A stretch of 64,000 nt of DNA from Chitinophaga pinensis (lineage in GTDB: Bacteria; Bacteroidota; Bacteroidia; UBA7662): NCBI GenBank assembly GCA_945874665.1, contig CAMCHJ010000003.1, forward strand, positions 1 through 64,000, given 5' to 3'. The notes under the pieces are model-generated. The model was not told where the DNA came from. It worked only from the letters and a program-made list of their open reading frames with translations, and made no database searches. Below, one piece after another: positions 16,417-24,710 of the stretch. The position numbers were made by a program, and so were the translations under genes. The stretch's first letter is position 1; each line of letters starts with the position of its first letter.

Positions 16417-16884
16417 ATGCACAACCAGCAACTCGACCTCCCCGTTTTTGATTACCGATTTAAGGAAGAAGGTGGTAAAAAGTGTCTTTTTGATGTCTTT
16501 CGAAAAAAGTTTGTGGTGCTAACGCCTGAAGAATGGGTGCGCCAGCACCTGCTGCAGCATTTGTGGCGCAATTTGGGATTCCCGATGGCTTTCATTTCTG
16601 TGGAAAAAAGCTTTTTGGTGGATGGCCTCCAAAAGCGTTACGATGCTGTGATTTACAACCGCGATTTTAAGCCGCTCTTGCTCATCGAGTGCAAAGCACC
16701 TGCTGTTGCGGTCGATCAAGTTGTTTTTGACCAGGCGGCACGCTATAACCGCAGCTTGCAAGTGCCCTTTATGTTGGTAAGCAATGGATTAACGCATGTT
16801 TTGGCGCAGGTAGATGCAGCAGCCGGCCGCTATGTTTTTGCCAATGGCTTGCTGAGTTACGATGCATTGATCGCTGCGCAGTGA
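16417..16884 (+). CDS. Solo HsdR N-terminal (type I restriction endonuclease-like) domain protein
   Basis: The product is 155 residues. It has the PD-(D/E)XK arrangement of the HsdR N-terminal nuclease domain: YDAVIYN (Asp) near residue 87, LLLIECKAPA (Glu-x-Lys) near 100, and QAARYN. No helicase domain, hsdM or hsdS follows, so it is not a normal restriction system. ATG 16417 is 52 bp from the divergent AMP nucleosidase start. From recollection this single-domain gene next to holA/amn is common in Bacteroidota, which suggests a housekeeping DNA-processing role. Confidence 0.75.
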   Translation: MHNQQLDLPVFDYRFKEEGGKKCLFDVFRKKFVVLTPEEWVRQHLLQHLWRNLGFPMAFISVEKSFLVDGLQKRYDAVIYNRDFKPLLLIECKAPAVAVDQVVFDQAARYNRSLQVPFMLVSNGLTHVLAQVDAAAGRYVFANGLLSYDALIAAQ

Positions 16885-16887
16885 TGT

Positions 16888-17562
16888 TTACAAGGCCTTG
16901 GCCAATGTTTTCATTTCGCCATTAAAAATCACTTCTAAGCCTTCGTCGGTCTTGATAGAGTTCAACAACATGGCTTGGGCAACAATGCGCACGTGAATTG
17001 AGCGGAATCGAACTGGAAAAAGCCACTCGAACAAAGGTGAAAGGACTTTAGCGATACGTTCCCCAACACGTACTTCTTGGCGGTCGCCCAACAGCAAGCC
17101 AGGTCTGTAAATCGATAGCCGCTCAAAGCCCACGGCCTCGAGTGCTTGCTCGGCTTCACCCTTTACCTGGTTATAAAAGAAGCCCGACTTGGCATCGGCG
17201 CCTACCGCACTGATCAGGCTGAAATGGGTAACACCGGCTTGTTTGGCAACATTTGCGGCATCTACCACCATGTTGTAGTCTACCTTTTTGAACGCTTCTT
17301 TGCTGCCTGCTTGTTTCATGGTGCTGCCCAAACAGCAGTAAACCCTGCTGATGCCTGAAAAGGCATCGAGGTGTTTCACCAAATTGCTCAAATCGGCTTG
17401 TACAAACTGTATTTTATGATGGTCATAAGGTGCAGGGCGACGGCCCAAACACACGATGCTGTTTACTTTGTCGCTTTTCACAAGCTCCTCAAGCAATACA
17501 CTGCCCACAGCACCTGTATAACCAAGGATCAGGGCGTTAAAAAAAGGTTGATGGATACTCAT
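16888..17562 (-). CDS. NAD(P)-binding Rossmann protein, TIP30/HTATIP2-like
   Basis: The product is 224 residues. The N-terminal dinucleotide-binding motif is LILGYTGAVGSVLLEEL, followed by LGRRPAP, VYCCLGSTMKQAGSKEAFKK and a Y-N-Q-V-K-G-E motif (FFYNQVKGEAEQAL), which is the pattern of the atypical SDR family that includes TIP30. The last third contains YRPGLLLGDR. Substrate unknown. It is coupled to rlmH (stop/start overlap at 17562) and convergent with the HsdR-N protein. Confidence 0.85.
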   Translation of the reverse strand: MSIHQPFFNALILGYTGAVGSVLLEELVKSDKVNSIVCLGRRPAPYDHHKIQFVQADLSNLVKHLDAFSGISRVYCCLGSTMKQAGSKEAFKKVDYNMVVDAANVAKQAGVTHFSLISAVGADAKSGFFYNQVKGEAEQALEAVGFERLSIYRPGLLLGDRQEVRVGERIAKVLSPLFEWLFPVRFRSIHVRIVAQAMLLNSIKTDEGLEVIFNGEMKTLAKAL

Positions 17563-18038
17563 TAGGCGTGGTGGTAAGGTTCGTTTTTGAGGATGGTAAA
17601 GGCACGGTACAATTGCTCTAGGAAAATGATCCTCACCAGTTGATGTGAAAAGGTCATTGCAGAAAGGGATATTTGAAAATCGGCCCGCTTGTAAATATCG
17701 TCACTAAATCCGAAGGCACCGCCAATCAAAAAATCTATTTGAGAGCGACCGGCAACCGACCATTTTTCAATTTCAGTGGCAAAGGCGGGGGAATCAAATT
17801 TTTTGCCCCGTTCATCTAAAAGCACTACCCAGCTTTTGGCGGTGAGCTGCTTTTGAAAAAGCGCACCCTCTCGTTTGCAAAGTTCGTCTTGCTGTAAATT
17901 GGTGGCGTTTTTGATGGATGGCAGGGTAATCAGCTCAAATTGGCAATAATGTTTAAGCTTCTTTTCGTAGAAGTCGATGCCAGCTTCAATAAAAGCCTCT
18001 TGGTTTTTGCCAATTTGGAGTAAACGTACTTTCAACAT
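17562..18038 (-). CDS. rlmH: 23S rRNA (pseudouridine1915-N3)-methyltransferase RlmH
   Basis: RlmH is a SPOUT methyltransferase acting on assembled ribosomes at helix 69. The product is 158 residues, the family's normal length. The SAM-binding knot segments LIGGAFGFSDDIYKRA and LSAMTFSHQLVRIIFLEQLY are both present at the C-terminal side, ending in the conserved NEPYHH(A). It follows the FKBP gene terminator and precedes the Rossmann protein without a gap. Confidence 0.96.
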   Translation of the reverse strand: MLKVRLLQIGKNQEAFIEAGIDFYEKKLKHYCQFELITLPSIKNATNLQQDELCKREGALFQKQLTAKSWVVLLDERGKKFDSPAFATEIEKWSVAGRSQIDFLIGGAFGFSDDIYKRADFQISLSAMTFSHQLVRIIFLEQLYRAFTILKNEPYHHA

Positions 18039-18051
18039 GCTATAAAAATAA

Positions 18052-18077
18052 GAAAGCCTCCACTAGGGGAGGCTTTC
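18052..18077 (-). terminator. Rho-independent terminator after the FKBP lipoprotein gene
   Basis: A 10-bp perfect stem GAAAGCCTCC/GGAGGCTTTC with a 6-nt loop is followed on the minus strand by TTATTTTTAT. It lies between the FKBP stop (18097) and rlmH (18038), so rlmH probably has its own promoter. Confidence 0.8.
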
Positions 18078-18096
18078 GTTGCTTTTTTAAGTTCGA

Positions 18097-18789
18097 TTAT
18101 TTGTCGATGCTCAACAATTCCACTTCAAAAATGAGGGTGGCATGTGGACCAATCAACTGACCAGCACCGCGCTCGCCATATGCCAAATCACTTGGCAAGA
18201 AGATGCGGAACTTTGAACCTACTGGCATAAGCTGTAAAGCTTCTGTCCATCCAGTAATTACACCGTTTAAAGGAAATGAAGCAGGCTCACCGCGATCTAC
18301 TGAACTGTCGAATACTTTGCCATCGGTAAGTGTACCGTGGTAATGTACCGTTACTTTGTCGGTAGCTACTGGCTTTGCACCTTCGCCCATGGTCAGTACT
18401 TCGTACTGTAAACCGCTAGCAGTGGTGGTTACACCAGCTTTTTTGGCGTTTTCAGCAAGAAATGCTTCACCGGCAGCACGACCTTCAGTTGCTTTTTTCT
18501 CCATCATTGAAGCAAAGTAGGCTTGGATGAGGGTGTTGGCCTCTTCTTCGCTAATGCTAAGGGTTTTGTCACCCATTACATCTTCCATTGCTTTCATCAT
18601 GGCAGCGATGTTGATGTCGCCAAAGCCTTGACCCTTGAGGTTGTTGCCGATGTTTACACCTAAGCTATAGCTTACGGTGTCCATTTCCGTTTTAAGAGCT
18701 GCGTTTTTGTCCATTTTCTTTTGACCATTGCAAGCCGTGAATGCAAATACACTCAGGCCTGTTACTAATAAAATTGATTTGAGTTGCAT
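18097..18789 (-). CDS. FKBP-type peptidyl-prolyl isomerase lipoprotein
   Basis: The product is 230 residues. A lipoprotein signal (LLVTGLSVFAFTAC, lipid-modified Cys near residue 19) points to a membrane-anchored periplasmic foldase. Residues about 30-110 form an FKBP N-terminal dimerisation domain (SYSLGVNIGNNLKGQGFGDI), and 125-230 form the FKBP catalytic domain with VTVHYHGTLTDGKVFDSSVD and YGERGAGQLIGPHATLIFEV. This is the Mip/FkpA architecture. ATG 18789 gives the correct signal peptide; a 16-codon extension does not. A terminator follows. Confidence 0.93.
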   Translation of the reverse strand: MQLKSILLVTGLSVFAFTACNGQKKMDKNAALKTEMDTVSYSLGVNIGNNLKGQGFGDINIAAMMKAMEDVMGDKTLSISEEEANTLIQAYFASMMEKKATEGRAAGEAFLAENAKKAGVTTTASGLQYEVLTMGEGAKPVATDKVTVHYHGTLTDGKVFDSSVDRGEPASFPLNGVITGWTEALQLMPVGSKFRIFLPSDLAYGERGAGQLIGPHATLIFEVELLSIDK

Positions 18790-18833
18790 AATTTTTGTTT
18801 GTAACGGTGCGAATATAAGTGATAAAATACAAA

Positions 18834-19445
18834 TCATTTAATTTCTTCGTCGATTGATAAGATTTTAACATAGTGAAGACCTTCAAAACGCTTCTGAGCT
18901 GGTTCTATGAGGTCTACATCGCCTTCGAAGTGGATGATGAGTGCTGTTTGGTCAGCGTTTAGCTGGGGCTTGAGGCCCAGTTCGTTCATCACTTTCTGAA
19001 TTTCTGAAAAGTGCTCGTAGCCGCAACTGATACGCAATTGGCGCAGTTTAGGCAGCGGCACTTTTTCACAAAGTTCAAGGGCTGCTTGCGCCGCACCTCC
19101 ATAAGCGTCAATGAGTCCACGCACCCCCAGCAAAGTGCCCCCAAAATAACGCACAACGACTACAAAAGTATTGGAGAGGTTAAACTGATCGATGGCGTTG
19201 AGAATGGGCCTGCCGCCTGTTCCTGCTGGCTCACCATCGTCGTTGCTGCGCTGCCTTTCGCCGGTTTCGCCCAAGCGATAAGCGTAGCACCAATGCCTAG
19301 CAGCAAGGTGTTCTTTCTTTAGCTGATCTAGGATGGGCTGAATTTCACTGGCATCAAAAACCTCATAAGTATATCCAATAAACTTACTTCCTTTATCTCT
19401 ATAAATGGCGCTTTGGAAGCTAGTCAAGTGATTTTTCCGCATCAT
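18834..19445 (-). CDS. IMPACT/YigZ family protein (UPF0029)
   Basis: The product is 203 residues. It contains SKFIGYTYEV, HWCYAYRLGE, DDGEPAGTGGRPIL and the family signature RYFGGTLLGVRGLIDAYGGA. The C-terminal part is the DUF1949-type ferredoxin-like domain. The E. coli homologue YigZ has no firmly assigned reaction. The start (ATGATG, 19445 or 19442) overlaps the stop of the upstream transporter gene, so ribD, transporter and this gene form one unit. Confidence 0.9.
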   Translation of the reverse strand: MMRKNHLTSFQSAIYRDKGSKFIGYTYEVFDASEIQPILDQLKKEHLAARHWCYAYRLGETGERQRSNDDGEPAGTGGRPILNAIDQFNLSNTFVVVVRYFGGTLLGVRGLIDAYGGAAQAALELCEKVPLPKLRQLRISCGYEHFSEIQKVMNELGLKPQLNADQTALIIHFEGDVDLIEPAQKRFEGLHYVKILSIDEEIK

Positions 19446-20302
19446 CAGGCTATGATGCTGTAAAGGAGAATGGAAGCTACGGCAGCCATGAGTGCCAGCC
19501 ACTGTTTGCCTTTAGGTTGTTCCTTAAATAGCAACCAAGCCCCAATGGCTGCCAGTAATATGGTGCCTACATTGAGTAAGGGAAAAATCACGGCACCGTT
19601 GATTTCGGAGCGAAAAGCCTTTAAAAGGCCAAAAACAGATAAAAAATTGGTGATTCCGAGTACAAGTCCAGCCCCAAAGCTTCTCCAACTAAACAAGGCC
19701 TTGCTTTGTAAATGCTGTATGCCAATAGCAGTCCAGCCAAAAACAGCAGAGGTGCCAAATAAAGTCATTAAAAACAGACCGTGCTGGGTGGGTGGCAGCA
19801 ATTTCACTTCTACATAGTTTAAACTGGCATCCGCCAAGCCTCCACCTAAAAAAATGACCAGCGGTAAAAACCAAACTTTTTGGGCTTGCGTATTTGTCTT
19901 TGTGCCATGACTGCTCCAAATAATCGCAACTACCGCCAATACGAAGGCGCCCAGGTGTTGCCAGTGCAATTCACTTTGGTACAACGAAAAGGCCAGGATC
20001 ATGGGTATGGCAAACGACATTTTGGCTGCAATGGTGGTTACATTTACGCCGAGTTGTTGCGCACTTTTACCAATCAAAACAAACAGCAGTACAAACAACA
20101 AGCCGATAAAAGCGGCCCAGGGTAGCCAAGGTGTCGAAAGCCCTAAGGCCGGTAGGTCGCCCTGCAATGCCCACCCCAACACAATGCAACTGAAATAATT
20201 GCTGGCTACGGCTACTAAGGTTTGAACCTTCCAGCGTTCGAACTGCCTAAAAAGCAGGAAATTGAAAACTGAACAGCTGATGCTGAGCAAAAGCCAAATC
20301 AT
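19445..20302 (-). CDS. EamA/DMT-family membrane transporter
   Basis: The product is 285 residues with about ten hydrophobic helices in two repeats, typical of the drug/metabolite transporter superfamily (for example WAAFIGLLFVLLFVLIG, ILLAAIGAWLLFKEQPKGKQ, the latter being the usual EamA end motif). Substrate unknown; position directly after ribD may hint at a flavin-related or unrelated metabolite. ATG 20302 overlaps the ribD stop. The longer frame adds 17 polar residues and is rejected. Confidence 0.85.
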   Translation of the reverse strand: MIWLLLSISCSVFNFLLFRQFERWKVQTLVAVASNYFSCIVLGWALQGDLPALGLSTPWLPWAAFIGLLFVLLFVLIGKSAQQLGVNVTTIAAKMSFAIPMILAFSLYQSELHWQHLGAFVLAVVAIIWSSHGTKTNTQAQKVWFLPLVIFLGGGLADASLNYVEVKLLPPTQHGLFLMTLFGTSAVFGWTAIGIQHLQSKALFSWRSFGAGLVLGITNFLSVFGLLKAFRSEINGAVIFPLLNVGTILLAAIGAWLLFKEQPKGKQWLALMAAVASILLYSIIA

Positions 20303-21297
20303 GATTTTTGTTTCATGTAAATATTTAATTTGTCTATACCAATTGTTTGGCAATCAATTAAATATGATTTATCTATATGGGGTGCACTGAGTCCTTGTCC
20401 CAGCTCATGAGGGGCTGTAAACAGCCGTATTTCGTCCCACAAACCTGCCTCTAAAAAAGCCAATAAAAGCTGCTGACCACCTTCCACGAGCAACGACTGT
20501 ATGCCTTGCTGGTGCACTTTTTCTAACAGCTGTGGCAGTTGCTGGGCTAGCTGGCCTTCGGTAACGGCGAGTCGAGTGGTAGGCGCGGCTGCATCAAACA
20601 CCTGCCAATCAGCGCTGAGAAAGGGGGGGTGTTCCACCACAAAGCGATGCGGATGGGGGCCCGCTACCAAACGCGTTGTAAGCGCAGGATCATCGGCCAG
20701 CACGGTGCCCGCTCCAACCAGGATGCCACTTTCTATCGCACGCCAGCGGTGGGTGAGGATTTTGCTTTCTTCACTGCTGATCCAATAATTGCCAGGCTTG
20801 GAAGGCGCCATAAAACCATCAGCACTTTGCGCCCATTTGAGTACGATGTAAGGTCTTTTTTGCTCTTGAAAAGTGAAAAACCTGCGGTTCAGCTGGCGGC
20901 CTTCCTGCTCCAACACACCTGTAATTACTTCGCAGCCTGCTGCTCGCAACTTGGCAATGCCTTTGCCTGCCACTTCAGGAAAGGGATCTATGTTCGCTAC
21001 AACCACTTTTTTAATCCCTTTTTCGATGATTAAAAGACTGCAAGGGGGTGTTTTGCCAAAATGCGCACAGGGTTCTAAGGTAACATACAGCGTGGCGTAA
21101 GGGAGCAAGGCTGGGTTTTGCACAGCGGCAATGGCGTTTACTTCGGCATGGGCCTCGCCGTATTTTTGGTGCCACCCTTCTCCAATAATTTCTCCATCAT
21201 GCACAAGCACACAGCCTACTAGGGGATTAGGAGCTACTGCTCCCGTACCCAAAGCAGCAAGTTCCAGGGCCCTGCGCATGAATTGCTCGTGTTGCAC
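20299..21297 (-). CDS. ribD: Bifunctional riboflavin biosynthesis deaminase/reductase RibD
   Basis: RibD deaminates and reduces the pyrimidine intermediate of riboflavin synthesis. The product is 332 residues. The deaminase zinc site is HAEVNAI plus PCAHFGKTPPC (residues about 50-85), and the reductase domain follows (KWAQSADGFM, LVEGGQQLL). The start is probably GTG 21297 because the family's HExxMRRALELA opening lies upstream of the first ATG. It is the head of a three-gene minus-strand unit. Confidence 0.95.
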   Translation of the reverse strand: MQHEQFMRRALELAALGTGAVAPNPLVGCVLVHDGEIIGEGWHQKYGEAHAEVNAIAAVQNPALLPYATLYVTLEPCAHFGKTPPCSLLIIEKGIKKVVVANIDPFPEVAGKGIAKLRAAGCEVITGVLEQEGRQLNRRFFTFQEQKRPYIVLKWAQSADGFMAPSKPGNYWISSEESKILTHRWRAIESGILVGAGTVLADDPALTTRLVAGPHPHRFVVEHPPFLSADWQVFDAAAPTTRLAVTEGQLAQQLPQLLEKVHQQGIQSLLVEGGQQLLLAFLEAGLWDEIRLFTAPHELGQGLSAPHIDKSYLIDCQTIGIDKLNIYMKQKS

Positions 21298-21366
21298 GCG
21301 GTAAAGTTAACAAAGCCGGAGTTCGCACTAACACCTTTTTTTGCTTAGAAAATCACATCTTTGCGC

Positions 21367-22209
21367 ATGCATCAGGGGGCACGGACTTATCAGGAGGTTA
21401 AAAAACAAGATTTCGACCAGCCACTGGCCAAGCAGTATGCTGCTGGAGAATTGCGAGCGATGTGGTTGGCATGGCTGGCCTGTAAAGCAGACAAAGTCGC
21501 AAGCAGCTGGGCCAATTTGCAGTATGAGCCATTTCCTGGGCATTTACGGCAGGAGCTGGCTGCAACTGTGGTTTCGCTTCAATCGGGTAAGCCGCTTCAA
21601 TATGTGCTCAACGAAGCTTATTTCTTAGAACGGAAGTTTGTTTTAAACGAAAGTGTACTCATTCCTCGCCCCGAAACCGAAGAATTAGTGCTTTGGATGC
21701 TCGAAAGTCTGCCCGCTACCGACTTACATCTCATCGATTTAGGCACAGGCAGTGGCATCATTCCAATCAGTTTAAAGCTTGCACGACCGCATTGGCAACT
21801 TACTGGTGTTGATTTATCTCCCGAAGCCATCGCTACCGCAAAAATAAACGGGGCACGGCTTGCTGCCGAGGTACATTGGCTGGAAGCAGACATGTTGACC
21901 CTATCCTTACCACCTTGGGATGTTTTGGTAAGCAATCCGCCCTACATTCCCTACAACGAAGCCGCAAGTTTGTCCCCGCAGGTACGGGATTTTGAGCCTG
22001 CTATGGCCCTGTTTTCACCTACAACCGATGCCTTGCTTTTTTACAAGGCCATTGCCGAGCATGCACACCAAGCACCACCAGGCAAACAGCTCTTTTTGGA
22101 GCTCAATTACGAAAAAGCCCTCGAGATTGAGGGCTTATTTGAAGGTATGAAAACCGAATTACGCGCTGATTTGCAGGGCAAAGCGCGCATGCTGCGGGTG
22201 CTTACTTAA
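21367..22209 (+). CDS. prmC: Release factor glutamine methyltransferase PrmC
   Basis: PrmC methylates the GGQ glutamine of release factors RF1 and RF2 (prfB is at 33.7 kb). The product is 280 residues. The SAM site is DLGTGSGIIPISL near residue 122 and the catalytic VSNPPYIPY near 190; IPRPETEELV precedes them. ATG 21367 is preceded by CATCTTTG only 3 bases upstream, close to the TAnnTTTG -7 element, so the mRNA may be leaderless. The stop shares TTAA with convergent fabD. Confidence 0.94.
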   Translation: MHQGARTYQEVKKQDFDQPLAKQYAAGELRAMWLAWLACKADKVASSWANLQYEPFPGHLRQELAATVVSLQSGKPLQYVLNEAYFLERKFVLNESVLIPRPETEELVLWMLESLPATDLHLIDLGTGSGIIPISLKLARPHWQLTGVDLSPEAIATAKINGARLAAEVHWLEADMLTLSLPPWDVLVSNPPYIPYNEAASLSPQVRDFEPAMALFSPTTDALLFYKAIAEHAHQAPPGKQLFLELNYEKALEIEGLFEGMKTELRADLQGKARMLRVLT

Positions 22210-23093
22210 GCAATAGCAGCACTGCTGGCTGGCATCTGGCGATCTACTTTTTTCAAGAGCCCTTGGAGCACTTTGCCTGGACCAACTTCGGTAAAGGAGC
22301 TCGCGCCATCACCAATCATGTGCTGCATGGTTTGGGTCCATCGTACCGCACCCGTTAACTGATTAATCAGGTTTTGCTGGATTTCAGCTGGGTCAGTTAC
22401 GCCTTTGGCGGTTACATTTTGGTAAATAGGACAAACAGGGACTTTGAAGGTTGTTTCTTTGATGGCAGCCTCTAGCTCTAGTCGGGCTGGCTCCATCAAA
22501 GGGGAGTGGAATGCGCCGCCTACAGCCAAAACTACCGTTTTAAGCGCTCCAGCAGTCTTTAAGGCCTCGTTGGCAAGCTCAATACCCGCAATGCTGCCGG
22601 AAATCACCAATTGACCGGGACAGTTGTAATTGGCTGGCACCACAATTTCATTGGTAATACTGGCACATACAGCTTCTACAACTGCGTCTTCCAAGCCGAG
22701 TACGGCCGCCATGGTGGAGGCCTCTAATTCACAAGCCTTTTGCATGGCCATGGCACGCTTAGCTACCAAACGCAGGCCATCTTCAAAAGCCATACTGCCG
22801 CAGGCTACGAGGGCCGAAAACTCGCCTAAGGAATGACCTGCCGCCATTTCTGGTTGAAATTCGGCACCCAGCAAACGTGCCACCACTACCGAATGCAAAA
22901 AGATAGCAGGTTGGGTTACTTTGGTTTGGCGAAGTTCTTCTTCGGTGCCGTCAAACATGATATCGGTGATGCGAAAGCCTAAAATATCGTTGGCTTGTTC
23001 AAAGAGGGCTTTGGCACCCGGGTATTGGTCGTATAAATCCTTGCCCATGCCAGGAAATTGGGCCCCTTGCCCTGGAAATACATATGCTTTCAT
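22206..23093 (-). CDS. fabD: Malonyl CoA-ACP transacylase FabD
   Basis: FabD loads malonate on acyl carrier protein for fatty-acid synthesis. The product is 295 residues. It has the N-terminal FPGQGAQFPGMG motif, the nucleophile Ser in GHSLGEFSAL near residue 92 and the catalytic His in AFHSPLMEPA near 200. It is monocistronic, separated from the PTPS gene by 73 bp and convergent with prmC with overlapping stops. No other fab genes are near. Confidence 0.96.
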   Translation of the reverse strand: MKAYVFPGQGAQFPGMGKDLYDQYPGAKALFEQANDILGFRITDIMFDGTEEELRQTKVTQPAIFLHSVVVARLLGAEFQPEMAAGHSLGEFSALVACGSMAFEDGLRLVAKRAMAMQKACELEASTMAAVLGLEDAVVEAVCASITNEIVVPANYNCPGQLVISGSIAGIELANEALKTAGALKTVVLAVGGAFHSPLMEPARLELEAAIKETTFKVPVCPIYQNVTAKGVTDPAEIQQNLINQLTGAVRWTQTMQHMIGDGASSFTEVGPGKVLQGLLKKVDRQMPASSAAIA

Positions 23094-23166
23094 AACGTTT
23101 AAATTTGGTAAACAGATAGGGTTAAAGGCCTAATTGAGCCTGTTTTGGTTAATTGAAGCGGCGTTT

Positions 23167-23586
23167 TTAGTGTTCTGGACCGAAATATTCAACAAAATTC
23201 CGCTCTGTTTCGTACAGCTTAACACTGTGCAGGCGGTAGTTGTCTGCATTTAAATACGGACTGAGCTGCTCCCAAATGCCCATGGCTATGTTTTCGGTAG
23301 AGGCCATTTTGCCTTGCATAAAGGGCACGTCGAGGTTGATATTGCTGTGATCAAGCACATCAATCACATAGGTTTTGATGATGCTGCTCATTAATTTTAA
23401 ATCGATTATAAAACCAGTTTCTGGATCTGGAGTGCCCTTTAAGGTTACATAAAGGTCGAAATTATGTCCATGCCAGTTTTTATTGGAGCATTTCCCAAAT
23501 ACCTCTTCATTTTTGGCATCCGACCAATGGGGGTTCCATAATTTGTGAGCAGCGTTAAAGTGCTCCTTGCGTGTTAAGTAGATCAT
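23167..23586 (-). CDS. 6-pyruvoyl-tetrahydropterin synthase / QueD family protein
   Basis: The product is 139 residues. The zinc ligands are His of FNAAHKLWN and HGH of NWHGHNFDLY; LDHSNIN carries the catalytic His. The Cys-to-HGH spacing (C-x5-HGHN) is that of PTPS-type enzymes rather than the C-x3-HGH of classical QueD. It may act in pterin or in queuosine precursor synthesis; no queC, queE or folE is in the window to decide. ATG 23586 is preferred over a 9-residue extension. Confidence 0.88.
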   Translation of the reverse strand: MIYLTRKEHFNAAHKLWNPHWSDAKNEEVFGKCSNKNWHGHNFDLYVTLKGTPDPETGFIIDLKLMSSIIKTYVIDVLDHSNINLDVPFMQGKMASTENIAMGIWEQLSPYLNADNYRLHSVKLYETERNFVEYFGPEH

Positions 23587-23602
23587 ATGCTGATTCAGGC
23601 GG

Positions 23603-23610
23603 CAAATATA
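23603..23610 (-). promoter_or_regulatory. Putative -7 element before the PTPS/QueD gene
   Basis: On the minus strand this reads TATATTTG (TAnnTTTG consensus), 16 bp before the chosen ATG. No good -33 TTTG was found. Confidence 0.4.
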
Positions 23611-23729
23611 CAACAGTAAGCGCGGATTGAAAATTGTTGAGGCGTGTATCCAGGCAGGTTTTCGGCGATTGTTGGGGAGATTAGATGGATTTTAATCAAG
23701 CAAAAGCATAATTTCGGTATAATTGAGTC

Positions 23730-23737
23730 TATTTTTG
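23730..23737 (+). promoter_or_regulatory. Putative -7 element of the heptose epimerase gene
   Basis: TATTTTTG ends 4 bases before the ATG at 23742. If it is the -7 box the transcript would start at or very near the start codon. Confidence 0.35.
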
Positions 23738-23741
23738 AGCT

Positions 23742-24710
23742 ATGATAGTAGTTACTGGTGCAGCAGGATTTATTGGAAGCTGTTTGGTTGCAGGTTTAAA
23801 TGAAGCAGGATACAACGACTTGGTGTTGGTGGATGATTTCAGTAGGCCCGACAAAACGCCTAATTACGCCCAAAAGAGCTATTCTAAATTGGTTGAGCGC
23901 GATGCGTTTTTCGATTGGTTGGCGCAGGAGCAGGCTTCGGTACAGTACATTTTTCACCTGGGCGCACGCACAGACACCACGGAGTTCGACATCAGCATTC
24001 ATACTCGTCTCAATTTGGAGTATAGCAAAAGCATTTGGGAAGCCTGCGTTCGTTACGGCATTCCCCTTGTTTATGCTTCTAGCGCGGCCACTTATGGTGA
24101 TGGCGCTTTTGGTTTTGACGATGAGGATGCCAGCATCTTGCCCAAGCTGCAGCCCTTAAACCCGTATGGAGACTCTAAACAGGCTTTCGATCTTTGGGCT
24201 TTGGCACAGCCTAAAAAGCCGTATCAGTGGGTGGGACTTAAGTTTTTTAATGTTTATGGTCCTAACGAATACCACAAAGGCCGCATGGCATCGGTTGTTT
24301 TTCACGCCTATAATCAGATTTCGGCTACCAAAAGCATGAATTTGTTTCGTTCGCACCGTGCGGAATATGCGGATGGAGGGCAGTTGCGTGATTTCATTTA
24401 TGTGAAGGATGTGGTTCGGCTTTGCATTTGGCTGATGGAAAATCGCAAAGTGACGGGGTTATTCAATTTAGGAACAGGCCAAGCCCGCACCTTTAACGAT
24501 TTGGCCAAGGGCGTTTTTAAAGCCATGGAGTTACCTGCCCAGATTACCTTTGTAGATACGCCAAAAGACATTCGCGACAAATACCAATATTTCACAGAGG
24601 CCAAAATGGAAAAGCTCAAAAAAGCGGGCTACCCACATGCATTTACGAGTCTTGAGGCAGGCATTCATGCATACGTCACCGAATTTTTGAACACAACCAA
24701 GTACTTTTAA
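23742..24710 (+). CDS. hldD: ADP-glyceromanno-heptose 6-epimerase
   Basis: HldD epimerises ADP-D-glycero-manno-heptose to the L-glycero form used in the LPS core. The product is 322 residues. The Rossmann motif is VTGAAGFIGSCL, the active-site Ser is in YASSAATYG and the YxxxK pair is in NPYGDSKQAF near residue 145. FFNVYGPNEYHKGRMASV is typical of HldD. The last bases overlap the next ATG (TAATG), linking it to the histidine kinase gene. Other heptose genes are absent, but kdsC at the right edge agrees with LPS synthesis. Confidence 0.9.
   Translation: MIVVTGAAGFIGSCLVAGLNEAGYNDLVLVDDFSRPDKTPNYAQKSYSKLVERDAFFDWLAQEQASVQYIFHLGARTDTTEFDISIHTRLNLEYSKSIWEACVRYGIPLVYASSAATYGDGAFGFDDEDASILPKLQPLNPYGDSKQAFDLWALAQPKKPYQWVGLKFFNVYGPNEYHKGRMASVVFHAYNQISATKSMNLFRSHRAEYADGGQLRDFIYVKDVVRLCIWLMENRKVTGLFNLGTGQARTFNDLAKGVFKAMELPAQITFVDTPKDIRDKYQYFTEAKMEKLKKAGYPHAFTSLEAGIHAYVTEFLNTTKYF

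Noticed and set aside
16417-16884. Complete type I restriction system
   Set aside because: Only the N-terminal nuclease-like domain is encoded; no hsdM, hsdS or helicase domains are adjacent.
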